From an uncultured Collinsella sp. (GTDB taxonomy: Bacteria; Actinomycetota; Coriobacteriia; Coriobacteriales; Coriobacteriaceae): a stretch of DNA of 64,000 bases. The notes under the pieces are model-generated. The model was not told where the DNA came from and ran no database searches. It saw only the letters and a program-made list of their open reading frames with translations. Location of the stretch: assembly GCA_900542905.1 (NCBI GenBank), contig UQPF01000011.1:6561-70560 (forward strand), in the 5' to 3' direction. Shown piece by piece: positions 1 to 9,009 of the stretch (position 1 is its first letter; each line of letters starts with the position of its first letter). The translations under genes were made by a program, and so were the position numbers.

Positions 1-2035
1 TAAGACCCTTGACGTTGGGGCAGTTGGCGCGATGCACCGAAACGCCACGACCGCGCGTGATGAAGCCGACGATGTCGTCACCCGTCACGGGGTTGCAGCA
101 ATGAGCCAGACGGACCAGCAGGCCGCTGTTGCTCTCGCCCTTGACGATAATGCCGTTACTGGCGCTCTTGCCGCGCTTTTGAGGCTTGCGGTTGGAGCCG
201 CGAGCGGGCTGCTTCACGACCTCGGCGATAGCCTCGGCCTTGGTGAGCTGTTCCTCGGGCTTGGGGTCCAAGATTTGCTCGACCTTATTGCCCACAGCGC
301 GCGAGGCAACCTTGCCGGCGCCGACGGCGGCAAACAGGTCCTCGAGCTGCTTGAAGTTAAACTGCTCCGCCACGGCATTGAGCGCACGCGTCGAACGCGG
401 CGTAGAAATGCCATAGCCACGCTTACGCAGATCCTTGGCCAGCATATCGCGACCGGCGGCAGCGTCGTCGTCCTTGGTCGCAGCGGCAAAATAGCGGCGG
501 ATCTTTGACTTGGCGGAAGGTGTCTTAACGATCTTGAGCCAATCGCGCGACGGCTTGGAACTCTTGTTAGTCAGGATTTCAACGCGGTCGCCCGTCTTGA
601 TCTCGTGCGTGAGCGGAGCCACCGCACCGTTGATTTTGGCGCCGACGCAGTGGTTTCCCACCTCGGTGTGAACGGCATAGGCAAAGTCGAGCGGCGTTGA
701 ACCGGCACGAAGCGCCATGACCTCGCCTTTGGGCGTGAAGACAAAGATCTCCTGATCGAACAGATCGACCTTCAGCGAGTGCAGGTATTCCTTGGCATCG
801 GTGATCTCGTCGGAAGCCGCCCAATCGAGCGAATGCTTGAGCCAGTTGATCTGGTCGTCCAAACGTTGAGCGTCATTGGTCTTGGAAGCAGACGATCCGC
901 CCGACTTCTTATATAGCCAGTGAGCGGCAATGCCGTACTCGGCCTGCTCATGCATCTCGTAGGTTCGAATCTGAATCTCGAGCGGACGAGCCGTAGGGCC
1001 GATGACCGTCGTGTGGAGCGACTGGTAGTTATTGACCTTGGGCATGGCGATATAGTCTTTAAAGCGACCAGGCATGGGGTGCCACAGCGTATGCACCGCA
1101 CCGAGCGTGGAGTAACAATCGCGCACCGAATGGGTAATAACGCGCAGCGCCACCAGGTCGTAGATCTCGGAGAACTCCTTGCCCTTGCGCTTCATCTTTT
1201 GGTAGATGGACCAATAGTGCTTGGAGCGGCCGTTGATCTGGAAGTCCTCCAGACCAATGCGGTTGAGCTCATCGGTAAGCGTCTTGATGGTCTCGGCAAG
1301 GTAGCGCTCGCGGACCTCGCGCGACTCAGCCACCATGCGCGCGATGCGCTGGTAGGCATCGGGCTCCAGGTAGAAGAAGGACAGGTCCTCGAGCTCCCAC
1401 TTAATAGAGCTCATGCCCAGGCGGTCGGCCAAGGGCGCGTACACGTCCATGGTCTCGCGAGCCTTAAACAGGCGACGATCCTCGCGCAGGGCTGCCAGCG
1501 TTCGCATGTTGTGCAGACGGTCGGCAAGTTTAACGATGATGACGCGAATGTCCTTGGACATGGCGAGGAACATCTTGCGCAGCGTGAGCGCCTGCTTCTC
1601 GTCCATGCTGTCGACTTCGATGTTGGTGAGCTTGGTCACGCCATCGACGAGCTCGGCCACCGTATCGCCGAACAGGCCGGAAACATCGGCGAGCGAGGTC
1701 TCGGTATCCTCGACGGTATCGTGCAGCAGCGCGGCGCACACCACATCGCAGTCCATCTTGAGATCGGCCAAAATGATGGCAACCTCGACGGGATGGTTAA
1801 TGTACATCTCGCCCGAGCGGCGCTTTTGGTTGCAGTGCTTCTCGGCGGCAAAGCAGTAGGCCTGCTCAACCTTAGAAAAGTCGTCCTCATTCATATATTT
1901 GAGGCACAGGCGCTCCAGCTTGTCGTAGCTGTCCGCCATAATCTCGGGCGGCAGCTCATCGGCATGCTTATAGTGCTCCATCTCCGAAAAAGGCTGGAGG
2001 GTAGAATCATGGGCGGTACGGGCTGCGGCATCCAT
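1..2035 (-). CDS. rel: Bifunctional (p)ppGpp synthetase/hydrolase Rel/SpoT, 3' end beyond the window
   Basis: Makes and degrades the alarmone (p)ppGpp in the stringent response. About 678 residues are present. The N-terminal hydrolase HD domain shows H81 and an intact HDTVED motif (105-110), so hydrolysis should be retained. The synthetase domain follows, with KDYIAMPK and YQSLHTTV. A TGS domain comes next (EIFVFTPKGE, DFAYAVHTEVG), then the start of the cysteine-containing zinc-finger region (CCNPVTGDDI) before the left edge; the C-terminal ACT domain is outside. The ATG follows a GGGGAAGGGGAC ribosome site 15 bases after the recJ stop, so it is probably translated from the recJ transcript. 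Confidence 0.95.
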   Translation of the reverse strand, partial: MDAAARTAHDSTLQPFSEMEHYKHADELPPEIMADSYDKLERLCLKYMNEDDFSKVEQAYCFAAEKHCNQKRRSGEMYINHPVEVAIILADLKMDCDVVCAALLHDTVEDTETSLADVSGLFGDTVAELVDGVTKLTNIEVDSMDEKQALTLRKMFLAMSKDIRVIIVKLADRLHNMRTLAALREDRRLFKARETMDVYAPLADRLGMSSIKWELEDLSFFYLEPDAYQRIARMVAESREVRERYLAETIKTLTDELNRIGLEDFQINGRSKHYWSIYQKMKRKGKEFSEIYDLVALRVITHSVRDCYSTLGAVHTLWHPMPGRFKDYIAMPKVNNYQSLHTTVIGPTARPLEIQIRTYEMHEQAEYGIAAHWLYKKSGGSSASKTNDAQRLDDQINWLKHSLDWAASDEITDAKEYLHSLKVDLFDQEIFVFTPKGEVMALRAGSTPLDFAYAVHTEVGNHCVGAKINGAVAPLTHEIKTGDRVEILTNKSSKPSRDWLKIVKTPSAKSKIRRYFAAATKDDDAAAGRDMLAKDLRKRGYGISTPRSTRALNAVAEQFNFKQLEDLFAAVGAGKVASRAVGNKVEQILDPKPEEQLTKAEAIAEVVKQPARGSNRKPQKRGKSASNGIIVKGESNSGLLVRLAHCCNPVTGDDIVGFITRGRGVSVHRANCPNVKGL

Positions 2036-2050
2036 CGAGGTCCCCTTCCC

Positions 2051-5000
2051 CTAGGCCCGCGGTACGATCGGGCGGTTAACTTTGGCTAGCATATCAGAAG
2101 CGCACGAATCGAGCGCCCAACTCCGGAAAGCCGAGAACTCCATGCGCGAGCGCAAGCCCTCCAAATAGCGAATTGACCTGCTCAATTGCACGCGGCCGGG
2201 GTTTTCGGCCATCGCGATGCGACGGGTGTCGTCAAACCCCGAAACGCGACAAAAACCAAGCTCTTCGAAGATTCCCAAGCCGCTTTCCACCGAGCGCTCG
2301 TCGACCGGCGTGCGAGCATCGATGGCAAGGCACATCTGCGCGATGTCGATATCGCTCGCGCTAAAGGAATCGTCCCCGGTCTTGCCGCGGTTGGAGCGCC
2401 ACATGGTCTGCAGCGCGCGATAGAGCGTGACGAGCTCGTCGCGCTCGGGCGCATAGCAGTCGAGCAGGCGCTCGTTAATACGGGCGTCACGCGACGAATA
2501 GAGTAGATGGATCACGGCGGGTTGGCCATCGCGACCGGCGCGGCCGCTCATCTGGTTAAACTCAATGCCGCCAAACGGCATGTGATAGAGCACGACATGG
2601 CGAATATCGGGAAGGTTGACGCCCTCGCCAAAGGCGGATGTCGAGACGATGCAGCTGAGGCTGCCGTCTCGAAACGCCTCCTCTACGCGATGGCGGTCGG
2701 TGCGCGTAAGGCCAGCGTTATAGAACGCGATACGGGTCGCACAGTCGGGAACGCGTTTGCGTAGTGTCTTGGCGAGCGCCACGGACTGGTCGCGCGAATT
2801 GACGTAGATGACGGTCTTTTCCCCCGTCGCCACGATCGACACCAAACGGTTCTCGCGGCTCGCAAGATCTCGGTCGTCCTCGAGCTGCAGGTTCTCGCGC
2901 ACCGTCTCGTCGACCACCGTGTGAGTGATCGGAAGCGTGCGGGCAAGCTCGGCCACGACCGGAGCCGTCGCGGTGGCCGTCGCGGCCATAACGACCGGGT
3001 CGCCCAGGGCTTTGAGGATATCGGGCATGTCGAGATAGGCGCTGCGGTCGCCGCCCTTGGCAAGGCCAGCGTGGTGCGCCTCATCGATAACGACAAAACC
3101 GATGCGCCCCGAACGCGCAAAGCGGTCGCGGTGAATGGACAGGAACTCGGGCGTCGTGAGCACGATGCCGGTACGGCCCGAAGCCAAGCCGGCAAACACG
3201 TCATCGCGCGCCGCCTCCACGGTCTCGCCGGTCAACACGCCGACGCCAATGCCGAGCGCGGCCATCGTCGACGAGAGGTGATAGGCCTGGTCGGCAACGA
3301 GCGCGCGCAGCGGATAGACAAAGATGCTCGCACGCCCGCGAAGAACCGCCTCGCGCGCGGCATGCACATGGAAGATGAGCGACTTGCCGCGCCCCGTTCC
3401 CATAACGGCCAGAACACTTTGGTGATCGGCCAGGGCATCGAGCACCTCGACCTGCGCGCGGTGCGGCTGGTTCGAGCCTATAAAGCTATGGATAAGCGAG
3501 CGCGTCAGCTCGGTATAAGAAAGCTGGGCGAGTGTCTCGCGCTTACGCGACTCCAGGCGCAGGCCGGAATCCGCCGGCTGCACGCCACGACGAAGCTCGC
3601 ATGCCGGATCGTCGACGCTGGGCAGCGTGGTATCGCGGACCAGAACATCCTTGATCATGAGCTTGGGCTTCACACGCCCCTGCCAATGCTCGGCAACGGC
3701 CTCGAACACCAAGTCGACAGCGCTATCGCAGTTGATGAGCTTATCGATTTGCGGCACGCGGAACATAATGGCCGGCACGCTTGCGGCGCCATCGGTCGCC
3801 ACAAAGCGCATGTGCTCGCCGGTTTTGCCCACCACGGCGCGATCGCACATCGTCACGCCCTCGGCGGCCAGCAGCGGCACCTTGTTGCCCTGGCCAAACG
3901 GCTCAAGACGGGAAATCTGCTCTATAGTCTCGATATTCAGCTCGGAAAGGTCGACCGTGGCGGCAACCTCGTCGATGTCTTCAAAGTCCTCGGCGGGAAT
4001 CTCCGATAGCACGGCGGAAAGGCGACGACGGAATTCATCGAGCTTGGATGCCTCGATGGTCACACCCACCGCACCGGCATGTCCGCCGCGACGAATCAGC
4101 AGGTCGGAACAGCGCTCGACGGCGTCAAACAGGTTAACTTTGCCCACCGAGCGACCAGAGCCGCGCGCGATACCGTCCTCGATCGAGAACAGCAGCGCCG
4201 GCACGTGATAACGGTTGGTCAGACGGCTTGCCACGATGCCCTTGACACCCTCGTGCCAGCCTTCGCCGCCCACGACGATCGCGCGTCCGCCGTCATAAGT
4301 CTCCTCGACCTTTGCCATGGCATCGCGCGTAAGCTCCGCCTCGATCTCACGGCGCTGGCGGTTGATTTCCTCGAGCTCAGCCGCCAGCGCGCTTGCTTCG
4401 ATGGGATTGCGGGCAAGCAGCAGGTCGAGCGCCAGCTTGGGATCGGCCATGCGACCGGCAGCGTTTAAGCGGGGAATGAGCGAGAATGACAGGCCGTCGG
4501 CCGTAATGGTAGAAAGATCGGCCTTGGCAAGTGCGGCAAGCGCGATATAGCCGGGACGGGCCGTCACGCGCATCCGCTGGATGCCCTCGGCGACCAGTGC
4601 GCGATTCTCGGGCGTGAGCGGCATCATGTCGGACACGGTGCCCAGCGCCGCGACCTCTATCAGCGAACGCCAATACGACGGCTTGCCCAAACGCTCGCCC
4701 AGGACCTGCACCAGTTTGAGTGCCACGCCGGCACCGGCAAGCTCGCGCGAGGGACCCTCGTCCTCGAGCTTGGGGTCGGTCAGGGGCACGCCCTGCGGCA
4801 CCTGGTCGGAAGGCTCGTGATGGTCCGTGACCACCAAATCGATCCCCAGGCTCTCCAGATAGGAGACCTCTTCCTTGGCGGCAATACCGTTATCGACGGT
4901 CACAATCAGGTTGGGTTGGGCGAGCTCGTTGACGCGGTCGAGCGCCGCACGCGACAGGCCGTACCCCTCGTCAAAGCGGTGCGGGATAAACGGTGTGACA

Positions 5001-5338
5001 TTGGCGCCAAACATCCGCAGCGCCTCGGTCAACAGACAAGTCGACGTTATGCCGTCGACGTCAAAATCGCCAAAGACGGCGATGCGCTCGTGACTGCGAA
5101 CAGCGCGCTCAACGCGGTCGGCGACGACCGCCATGCCCGGAATAACGAGCGGGTCCGCCCAGTCGCGATCGAGCGAAGGCGTCAAAAACAGTTGGCCTTC
5201 CTCGATGGATGTAATGCCGTGCGCAACCATAATGCGCGCCACCAGCCCGGGTATGCCCAGGCCAGCCGAAAGCTCCTTTTCGAGCTCGGGGTTTTGCCGA
5301 GCGACCGCCCAGCGATGCGTCGTCTTAAGCGATGACAT
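2051..5338 (-). CDS. recJ: RecJ single-strand DNA exonuclease fused to a RecQ-like superfamily 2 helicase
   Basis: About 1095 residues, roughly twice a normal RecJ. Residues 80-550 are RecJ: DFDVDG at 91, DHH at 172-174, NAAGR at 292-296, the DHHA1 signature GGHAGAVG at 418 and an OB-like part after it. A second enzyme follows: Walker A GTGRGKS (647-653), IDEAHH (751-756), MAATATAT, and the RecQ-like motif VI NQMSGRAGRDGQP. The final 100 residues look like a winged-helix-type tail. RecJ and RecQ jointly resect DNA in the RecF pathway, so the fusion should unwind and degrade in one polypeptide. The ATG was chosen over a GTG 45 bases upstream because a GGGGGTGG site precedes it. It is the first gene of the recJ-rel operon. 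Confidence 0.93.
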   Translation of the reverse strand: MSSLKTTHRWAVARQNPELEKELSAGLGIPGLVARIMVAHGITSIEEGQLFLTPSLDRDWADPLVIPGMAVVADRVERAVRSHERIAVFGDFDVDGITSTCLLTEALRMFGANVTPFIPHRFDEGYGLSRAALDRVNELAQPNLIVTVDNGIAAKEEVSYLESLGIDLVVTDHHEPSDQVPQGVPLTDPKLEDEGPSRELAGAGVALKLVQVLGERLGKPSYWRSLIEVAALGTVSDMMPLTPENRALVAEGIQRMRVTARPGYIALAALAKADLSTITADGLSFSLIPRLNAAGRMADPKLALDLLLARNPIEASALAAELEEINRQRREIEAELTRDAMAKVEETYDGGRAIVVGGEGWHEGVKGIVASRLTNRYHVPALLFSIEDGIARGSGRSVGKVNLFDAVERCSDLLIRRGGHAGAVGVTIEASKLDEFRRRLSAVLSEIPAEDFEDIDEVAATVDLSELNIETIEQISRLEPFGQGNKVPLLAAEGVTMCDRAVVGKTGEHMRFVATDGAASVPAIMFRVPQIDKLINCDSAVDLVFEAVAEHWQGRVKPKLMIKDVLVRDTTLPSVDDPACELRRGVQPADSGLRLESRKRETLAQLSYTELTRSLIHSFIGSNQPHRAQVEVLDALADHQSVLAVMGTGRGKSLIFHVHAAREAVLRGRASIFVYPLRALVADQAYHLSSTMAALGIGVGVLTGETVEAARDDVFAGLASGRTGIVLTTPEFLSIHRDRFARSGRIGFVVIDEAHHAGLAKGGDRSAYLDMPDILKALGDPVVMAATATATAPVVAELARTLPITHTVVDETVRENLQLEDDRDLASRENRLVSIVATGEKTVIYVNSRDQSVALAKTLRKRVPDCATRIAFYNAGLTRTDRHRVEEAFRDGSLSCIVSTSAFGEGVNLPDIRHVVLYHMPFGGIEFNQMSGRAGRDGQPAVIHLLYSSRDARINERLLDCYAPERDELVTLYRALQTMWRSNRGKTGDDSFSASDIDIAQMCLAIDARTPVDERSVESGLGIFEELGFCRVSGFDDTRRIAMAENPGRVQLSRSIRYLEGLRSRMEFSAFRSWALDSCASDMLAKVNRPIVPRA

Positions 5339-5390
5339 AGGCGCCCACCCCCGATAGGGGCAGGTCGCCGCGATACCTCTCACGGTTCAT
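5325..5390 (-). CDS. Possible 21-codon upstream ORF overlapping the recJ start
   Basis: ATG at 5390 is preceded by a good AGAGGAC site at 8-base spacing and opens a 21-codon frame beginning MNRERYRGDL, which ends with TAA inside the first recJ codons. The frame is +1 relative to recJ. Its position suggests translational coupling or attenuation of recJ, but no homologue is recognised and it may be chance. Confidence 0.22.
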   Translation of the reverse strand: MNRERYRGDLPLSGVGAYVIA

Positions 5391-5446
5391 AGCGATGAGT
5401 CCTCTGTGTATGCCCGCTTCGGCAGGCAGATCTGTTGAACGGATTT

Positions 5447-5452
5447 ATTATA
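5447..5452 (-). promoter_or_regulatory. Consensus -10 box for the recJ-rel operon
   Basis: TATAAT on the minus strand about 110 bases before the recJ ATG. No convincing -35 hexamer sits 17 bases upstream, so only the -10 is asserted. The rest of the 274-base gap before the carrier gene at 5613 holds short GC palindromes and no convincing gene. Confidence 0.5.
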
Positions 5453-5612
5453 CCGTGCGGCACGGACGCAAAACGCCGCGGTGCGCCGCGGTTTCGGCAA
5501 ACGATGGCGGTAATGGCCTCGAAATAATCGAGCGTTTCAGCCGCACGGACGCATACGAGCGTCTAGCATATCCATACAAACGAGTTCGCGGATAAAGGGA
5601 GTCACGGGACAT

Positions 5613-6611
5613 ATGAAGCAATGGGCTGGACTGGGAAAGTTCCTCGCGGGGCATATGCAGATCATCGTTCCGATTTGCGTGGCGCTCGGAGTGCTCTTTC
5701 CCCAGCAGATCGGCGTGCTCAAGCCCATTGTTCCCGCCCTCTTCGCCTTTATGACGTTTCAGGGCGCGCTCAGCAACACTTTTCACCAGGTAGCCGAGGT
5801 GTTCCACCGTCCGCTGCACCTGATTCTGGCGCTGCTGGTCTCGGCAGTGCTTATTCCCATCGCGGCGTATGCCATAGGGTCACTCTTCTTTGGCTCCAAC
5901 CCCAACCTTGTCTGCGGCATCGTGCTCGAGTACAGCGTGCCCGTGGCCGTCACCGCTTTTATGTGGATCAGCATGTTCGGCGGCAACGGCCCGCTCGCGC
6001 TCACCATCATCCTGACGTCCTCAGTTATCTCCCCTGTGACGATTCCGCTCACGCTTAAGCTCTTGCTGGGTGCCACCGTCTCGATCGATGTGCCGAGCAT
6101 GATGCAAGACATGGCCTTTATGATCGCCATCCCCGCCGTGCTCGGCATCGTGATCAACGAGCTCACGCGTGGATGGGGACACGAGAAGCTCTCCCCCGCG
6201 CTCTCGCCCGCCTGCAAATTCATGATGATGGGCGTTATCGCCTCCAACTCCACCGCCATGAGCGAGTACGTGCTGCACATGAACGCGGTGCGCCTGGAAG
6301 TCGCCCTCTTTATTTTGACCTTCGCCATCAGCGGCTTTGTCATCGGTTTTCTGGTCGCCCGTGCGCTGCATCTGCCATATAGCGAGACGGCTACCATGTG
6401 CTTTACCTGCGGCATGCGTAACATCTCTTCGGGCGCCGTCATCGCCACGCAATACTTTCCGGGCGAAGTCGTATTCCCCGTCATGTGCGGCACGCTGTTT
6501 CAGCAGGTACTCGCCTCGCTTATCGGACATCTCTTTGAGCGTCTAACCGACGAGGAGCGCGCCGCCCAGCGCAAGCGGGTCGAGGCCGGCCGCGACGCCA
6601 TGGCACGCTAG
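5613..6611 (+). CDS. Bile acid:sodium symporter (BASS/SBF) family membrane carrier
   Basis: A 332-residue polytopic membrane protein with about nine hydrophobic segments. The pattern GMRNISSGAVIA at 267-278 corresponds to the conserved unwound-helix region of BASS transporters, and an acidic residue follows MCGTLF-type hydrophobic sequence less clearly. Members move bile acids, keto acids or other organic anions with sodium; the substrate here cannot be read from sequence. An AAAGGGAG site precedes the ATG. It stands alone, divergent from recJ and convergent with the GalT-like gene. Confidence 0.8.
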   Translation: MKQWAGLGKFLAGHMQIIVPICVALGVLFPQQIGVLKPIVPALFAFMTFQGALSNTFHQVAEVFHRPLHLILALLVSAVLIPIAAYAIGSLFFGSNPNLVCGIVLEYSVPVAVTAFMWISMFGGNGPLALTIILTSSVISPVTIPLTLKLLLGATVSIDVPSMMQDMAFMIAIPAVLGIVINELTRGWGHEKLSPALSPACKFMMMGVIASNSTAMSEYVLHMNAVRLEVALFILTFAISGFVIGFLVARALHLPYSETATMCFTCGMRNISSGAVIATQYFPGEVVFPVMCGTLFQQVLASLIGHLFERLTDEERAAQRKRVEAGRDAMAR

Positions 6612-6638
6612 ACTGTCCGCAGTGTGCGGGCGCTCACT

Positions 6639-7439
6639 TTACGATATGAGCGCCTCCAGATGTGCACGGAGTCGCTCCGCATCGACATCGAGCGTGGTCT
6701 CAGCATTGACCTGGGCCAAACGATAGCCGACAAAGTAGGGCGAAACCACCCAACGCGGCAGCGCCTTGGCAATGGTCCGACCGCCCAGGTGATAGAAGAA
6801 CAGGTTATACGACTCTGCGCGACCACCGTGGTGCTCGTTCAGGATATAGCGCAGAGCTACCTGGATCGCATCGGCGAAGAGATCCGCCTCGGCTTGGTCT
6901 CTCGTGTCATCGCTGGCAGCGATTCCCTGCGGGGCTGAAACGTTGATCTCAAAGAACCCCATGATCGGTTCGGTTGAGATGTTGACCGCGATTCTCCCCT
7001 GTTGCCAGAGATTGATGCCTTCGAAATTGGCAGAAGTCAGCGAAGTGTAGCCGTCTTCCTGCTCCAAACCCACAATCTGCATGTGCGGATGGACGAGGCT
7101 GCCGCCCGAAAGCGGGCCTTTGTTCTTGTACATGAGCACACTGCAGTACTGTTGGGAATCGATCATCTGCTGCCAACAGCCCAGGGCAAACCGCATCACA
7201 TGATGCAGCTCATCCGGTTCATAGGTCACCAGGTCGGCGTCGTGATTGGCAGACTCGATCAATACGGTCTGACGTGTGGCCCGCAATGTCTTGAACTTAT
7301 TCTCGAGCCAGATGCAGTCACCATCGCGCTGGATGATGTTGGCAAGCCCCTCCGTGTCGCAAAAGGGGCACGCGGTGCCAGGGCGACGATTATCGTCAGG
7401 CTTACCGCTCGCCTGCTGAACGTCAAATACCAGCGCCAC
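6639..7439 (-). CDS. GalT-like HIT-superfamily protein (DUF4931 type)
   Basis: 266 residues with a CPFC zinc-type knuckle at 24-27 and the histidine-triad-like HPHMQI at 117-122, as in the half of galactose-1-phosphate uridylyltransferase that carries the nucleotidylated histidine. The real GalT is longer, so the substrate is uncertain. The GTG start has a GGAGG site lying inside the end of cutC, three bases away, so translation is coupled to cutC. Confidence 0.75.
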   Translation of the reverse strand: MALVFDVQQASGKPDDNRRPGTACPFCDTEGLANIIQRDGDCIWLENKFKTLRATRQTVLIESANHDADLVTYEPDELHHVMRFALGCWQQMIDSQQYCSVLMYKNKGPLSGGSLVHPHMQIVGLEQEDGYTSLTSANFEGINLWQQGRIAVNISTEPIMGFFEINVSAPQGIAASDDTRDQAEADLFADAIQVALRYILNEHHGGRAESYNLFFYHLGGRTIAKALPRWVVSPYFVGYRLAQVNAETTLDVDAERLRAHLEALIS

Positions 7440-7442
7440 GGG

Positions 7443-8120
7443 TTATACCTCCAGCGGCACGATCTTGGTGCCATGGAGCTCGGAGACGCCTAGCGCCGCC
7501 GCGACCGCGTCGCGATTTGCCGTAGTGATGCCGCCGCCGGGAAGGATGGTCAAACGATCGCCCGCATACTCGATTAAACGAGCCAGGTGATCGAAATTAT
7601 CCTCGATCGACGTACCGGCAGCGCCGCCATGCGTGAGGATGCGCGTAACGCCGCAGTCGGCAAGTGTATCAATCGCATCGAGCTGAGCCTCGGGCGAGAG
7701 CTGGTCAAATGCCATGTGGAAGGTGATGTCGATGGGCTCACGCTTACATTCCTCGGCCGCGCAGCCCGCGGCCATCACGAGGGCGCCAAGCGTAAGTTCG
7801 TCGAGCGCCCATCCGCCAGCGCAGGGTTTGCAGCAGCCAAAGACCAAGCCGTCAACGCCCGCACTCACGACAAGGCCCAAGTCCATCTCCATCATGCGCA
7901 GCTCGTCCTGGTTGTAGTGAAAGTCGCCGCCACGCGGACGGATCATGCACATCACCCGTGCATCATGCTCATGGGCATAGTTGGTCGTAGCGCTGATAAC
8001 GCCGGCCGAGGGTGTGGTACCACCGACGGCAAGGTTATCGCACAGCTCGATGCGCTTTGCACCGGCATCGATAGCCGCCGGCACTCGCTCAAAGTTCTCG
8101 GCACAAAACTCGTACAGCAT
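7443..8120 (-). CDS. cutC: CutC family TIM-barrel protein
   Basis: 225 residues. The N-terminus MLYEFCAENF, the RIELCDNLAVGG loop, MIRPRGGDF and the C-terminal PGGGI are hallmarks of CutC. The family was named for copper homeostasis in E. coli, but its biochemical reaction is unsettled. The ATG at 8120 is used because a GGGGG site lies just upstream; a longer frame upstream runs into the palindrome at 8179. First gene of a two-gene operon with the GalT-like protein. Confidence 0.88.
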   Translation of the reverse strand: MLYEFCAENFERVPAAIDAGAKRIELCDNLAVGGTTPSAGVISATTNYAHEHDARVMCMIRPRGGDFHYNQDELRMMEMDLGLVVSAGVDGLVFGCCKPCAGGWALDELTLGALVMAAGCAAEECKREPIDITFHMAFDQLSPEAQLDAIDTLADCGVTRILTHGGAAGTSIEDNFDHLARLIEYAGDRLTILPGGGITTANRDAVAAALGVSELHGTKIVPLEV

Positions 8121-8178
8121 AGATAGACCCCCAAAGACAGCAGATGTTTTCCGACGGGCATTGTCACACATCCCCATG

Positions 8179-8247
8179 AAGTTGCGGTGGAATAGGGACT
8201 CTTTTGGCCTCTGGAGCCCGTATTCAGTCCCCATTTCACCGCAACTT
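8179..8247. repeat. Large imperfect palindrome, 22-bp arms around a 25-base loop
   Basis: The arm beginning AAGTTGCGGTGGAATAGGGA (8179-8200) matches the reverse complement of 8226-8247 at 20 of 22 positions. It abuts the liv terminator and lies upstream of cutC. It resembles an inverted REP pair more than a terminator because it lacks a T run. Confidence 0.8.
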
Positions 8248-8285
8248 AAAAAGGGGCGCTGACTGAGATAGTCAGCGCCCCTTTT
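8248..8285 (-). terminator. Rho-independent terminator of the liv operon
   Basis: Stem AAAAGGGGCGCTGAC with a short loop and its complement; on the minus strand it ends in CCCCTTTTT, 11 bases after the livF stop. The symmetric A/T flanks could let it act in both directions. Confidence 0.85.
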
Positions 8286-8295
8286 GTTAGGTGGG

Positions 8296-9009
8296 TTAGC
8301 CTCCGAGGTAGGCTTTGCGGACGTTATCGTCGTGCAGGAGCTCTTGGCCTGTGCCGGTCATGGTGATCTTGCCGGTCTCGAGCACGTAGCCGCGTGTAGC
8401 AATCGAGAGCGCCATCTGCGCGTTCTGCTCGACCAGAAGCACCGTGGTGCCGGCCTTGTGAAGGTCCTCGACAATCTGGAAGATCTGCTCAATCAGAATC
8501 GGCGCCAAACCCATGGAGGGTTCGTCGAGCATAAGCAGTTTGGGGTTGCTCATAAGGGCGCGGCCCATAACGAGCATCTGCTGCTCGCCGCCCGAAAGGG
8601 TGCCGGCGACCTGGCGACGGCGCTCCTTAAGGCGCGGGAACTGCTCGTAGACGCGCTCAAGGCCCGGAGCAACCGTGGACTTGGGCTGCGTGTAGGCGCC
8701 CATCTCCAGGTTCTCCTCGACCGTCATCTGCAAAAAGGCGCGACGGCCCTCGGGGACCTGGGCCAGGCCCTTACCCACCAGCTTGTCGGCAGGCGTATGG
8801 GTAATGTCCTCGCCCATAAACTTGATGGAGCCGGTCTTGGAGCGCAGCAGGCCCGAGACGGTTTTAAGCGTCGTGGACTTGCCGGCGCCGTTGGCACCGA
8901 TCAAGGCAACGATCTCACCCTCGTTGACGTTAAAGGAGATGTCCTTGATGGCGTGGATGGCGCCGTACCAGACGTTGATGTTGTAGACGGAAAGCATCGG
9001 CTCTGCCAT
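8296..9009 (-). CDS. livF: Branched-chain amino acid ABC transporter ATP-binding protein LivF
   Basis: 237 residues, the usual LivF length. Walker A GANGAGKST at 38-46, Q-loop region VPEGR, signature LSGGEQQ at 138-144, Walker B LLMLDEP at 158-164 and the switch histidine region LLVEQNA. It forms the cytoplasmic ATPase dimer with LivG. Its ATG immediately follows the livG TAA. Confidence 0.95.
   Translation of the reverse strand: MAEPMLSVYNINVWYGAIHAIKDISFNVNEGEIVALIGANGAGKSTTLKTVSGLLRSKTGSIKFMGEDITHTPADKLVGKGLAQVPEGRRAFLQMTVEENLEMGAYTQPKSTVAPGLERVYEQFPRLKERRRQVAGTLSGGEQQMLVMGRALMSNPKLLMLDEPSMGLAPILIEQIFQIVEDLHKAGTTVLLVEQNAQMALSIATRGYVLETGKITMTGTGQELLHDDNVRKAYLGG

Noticed and set aside
5395..5595. 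66-residue plus-strand ORF in the recJ/BASS gap
   Set aside because: No ribosome site, no recognisable sequence features, and it crosses the recJ promoter.
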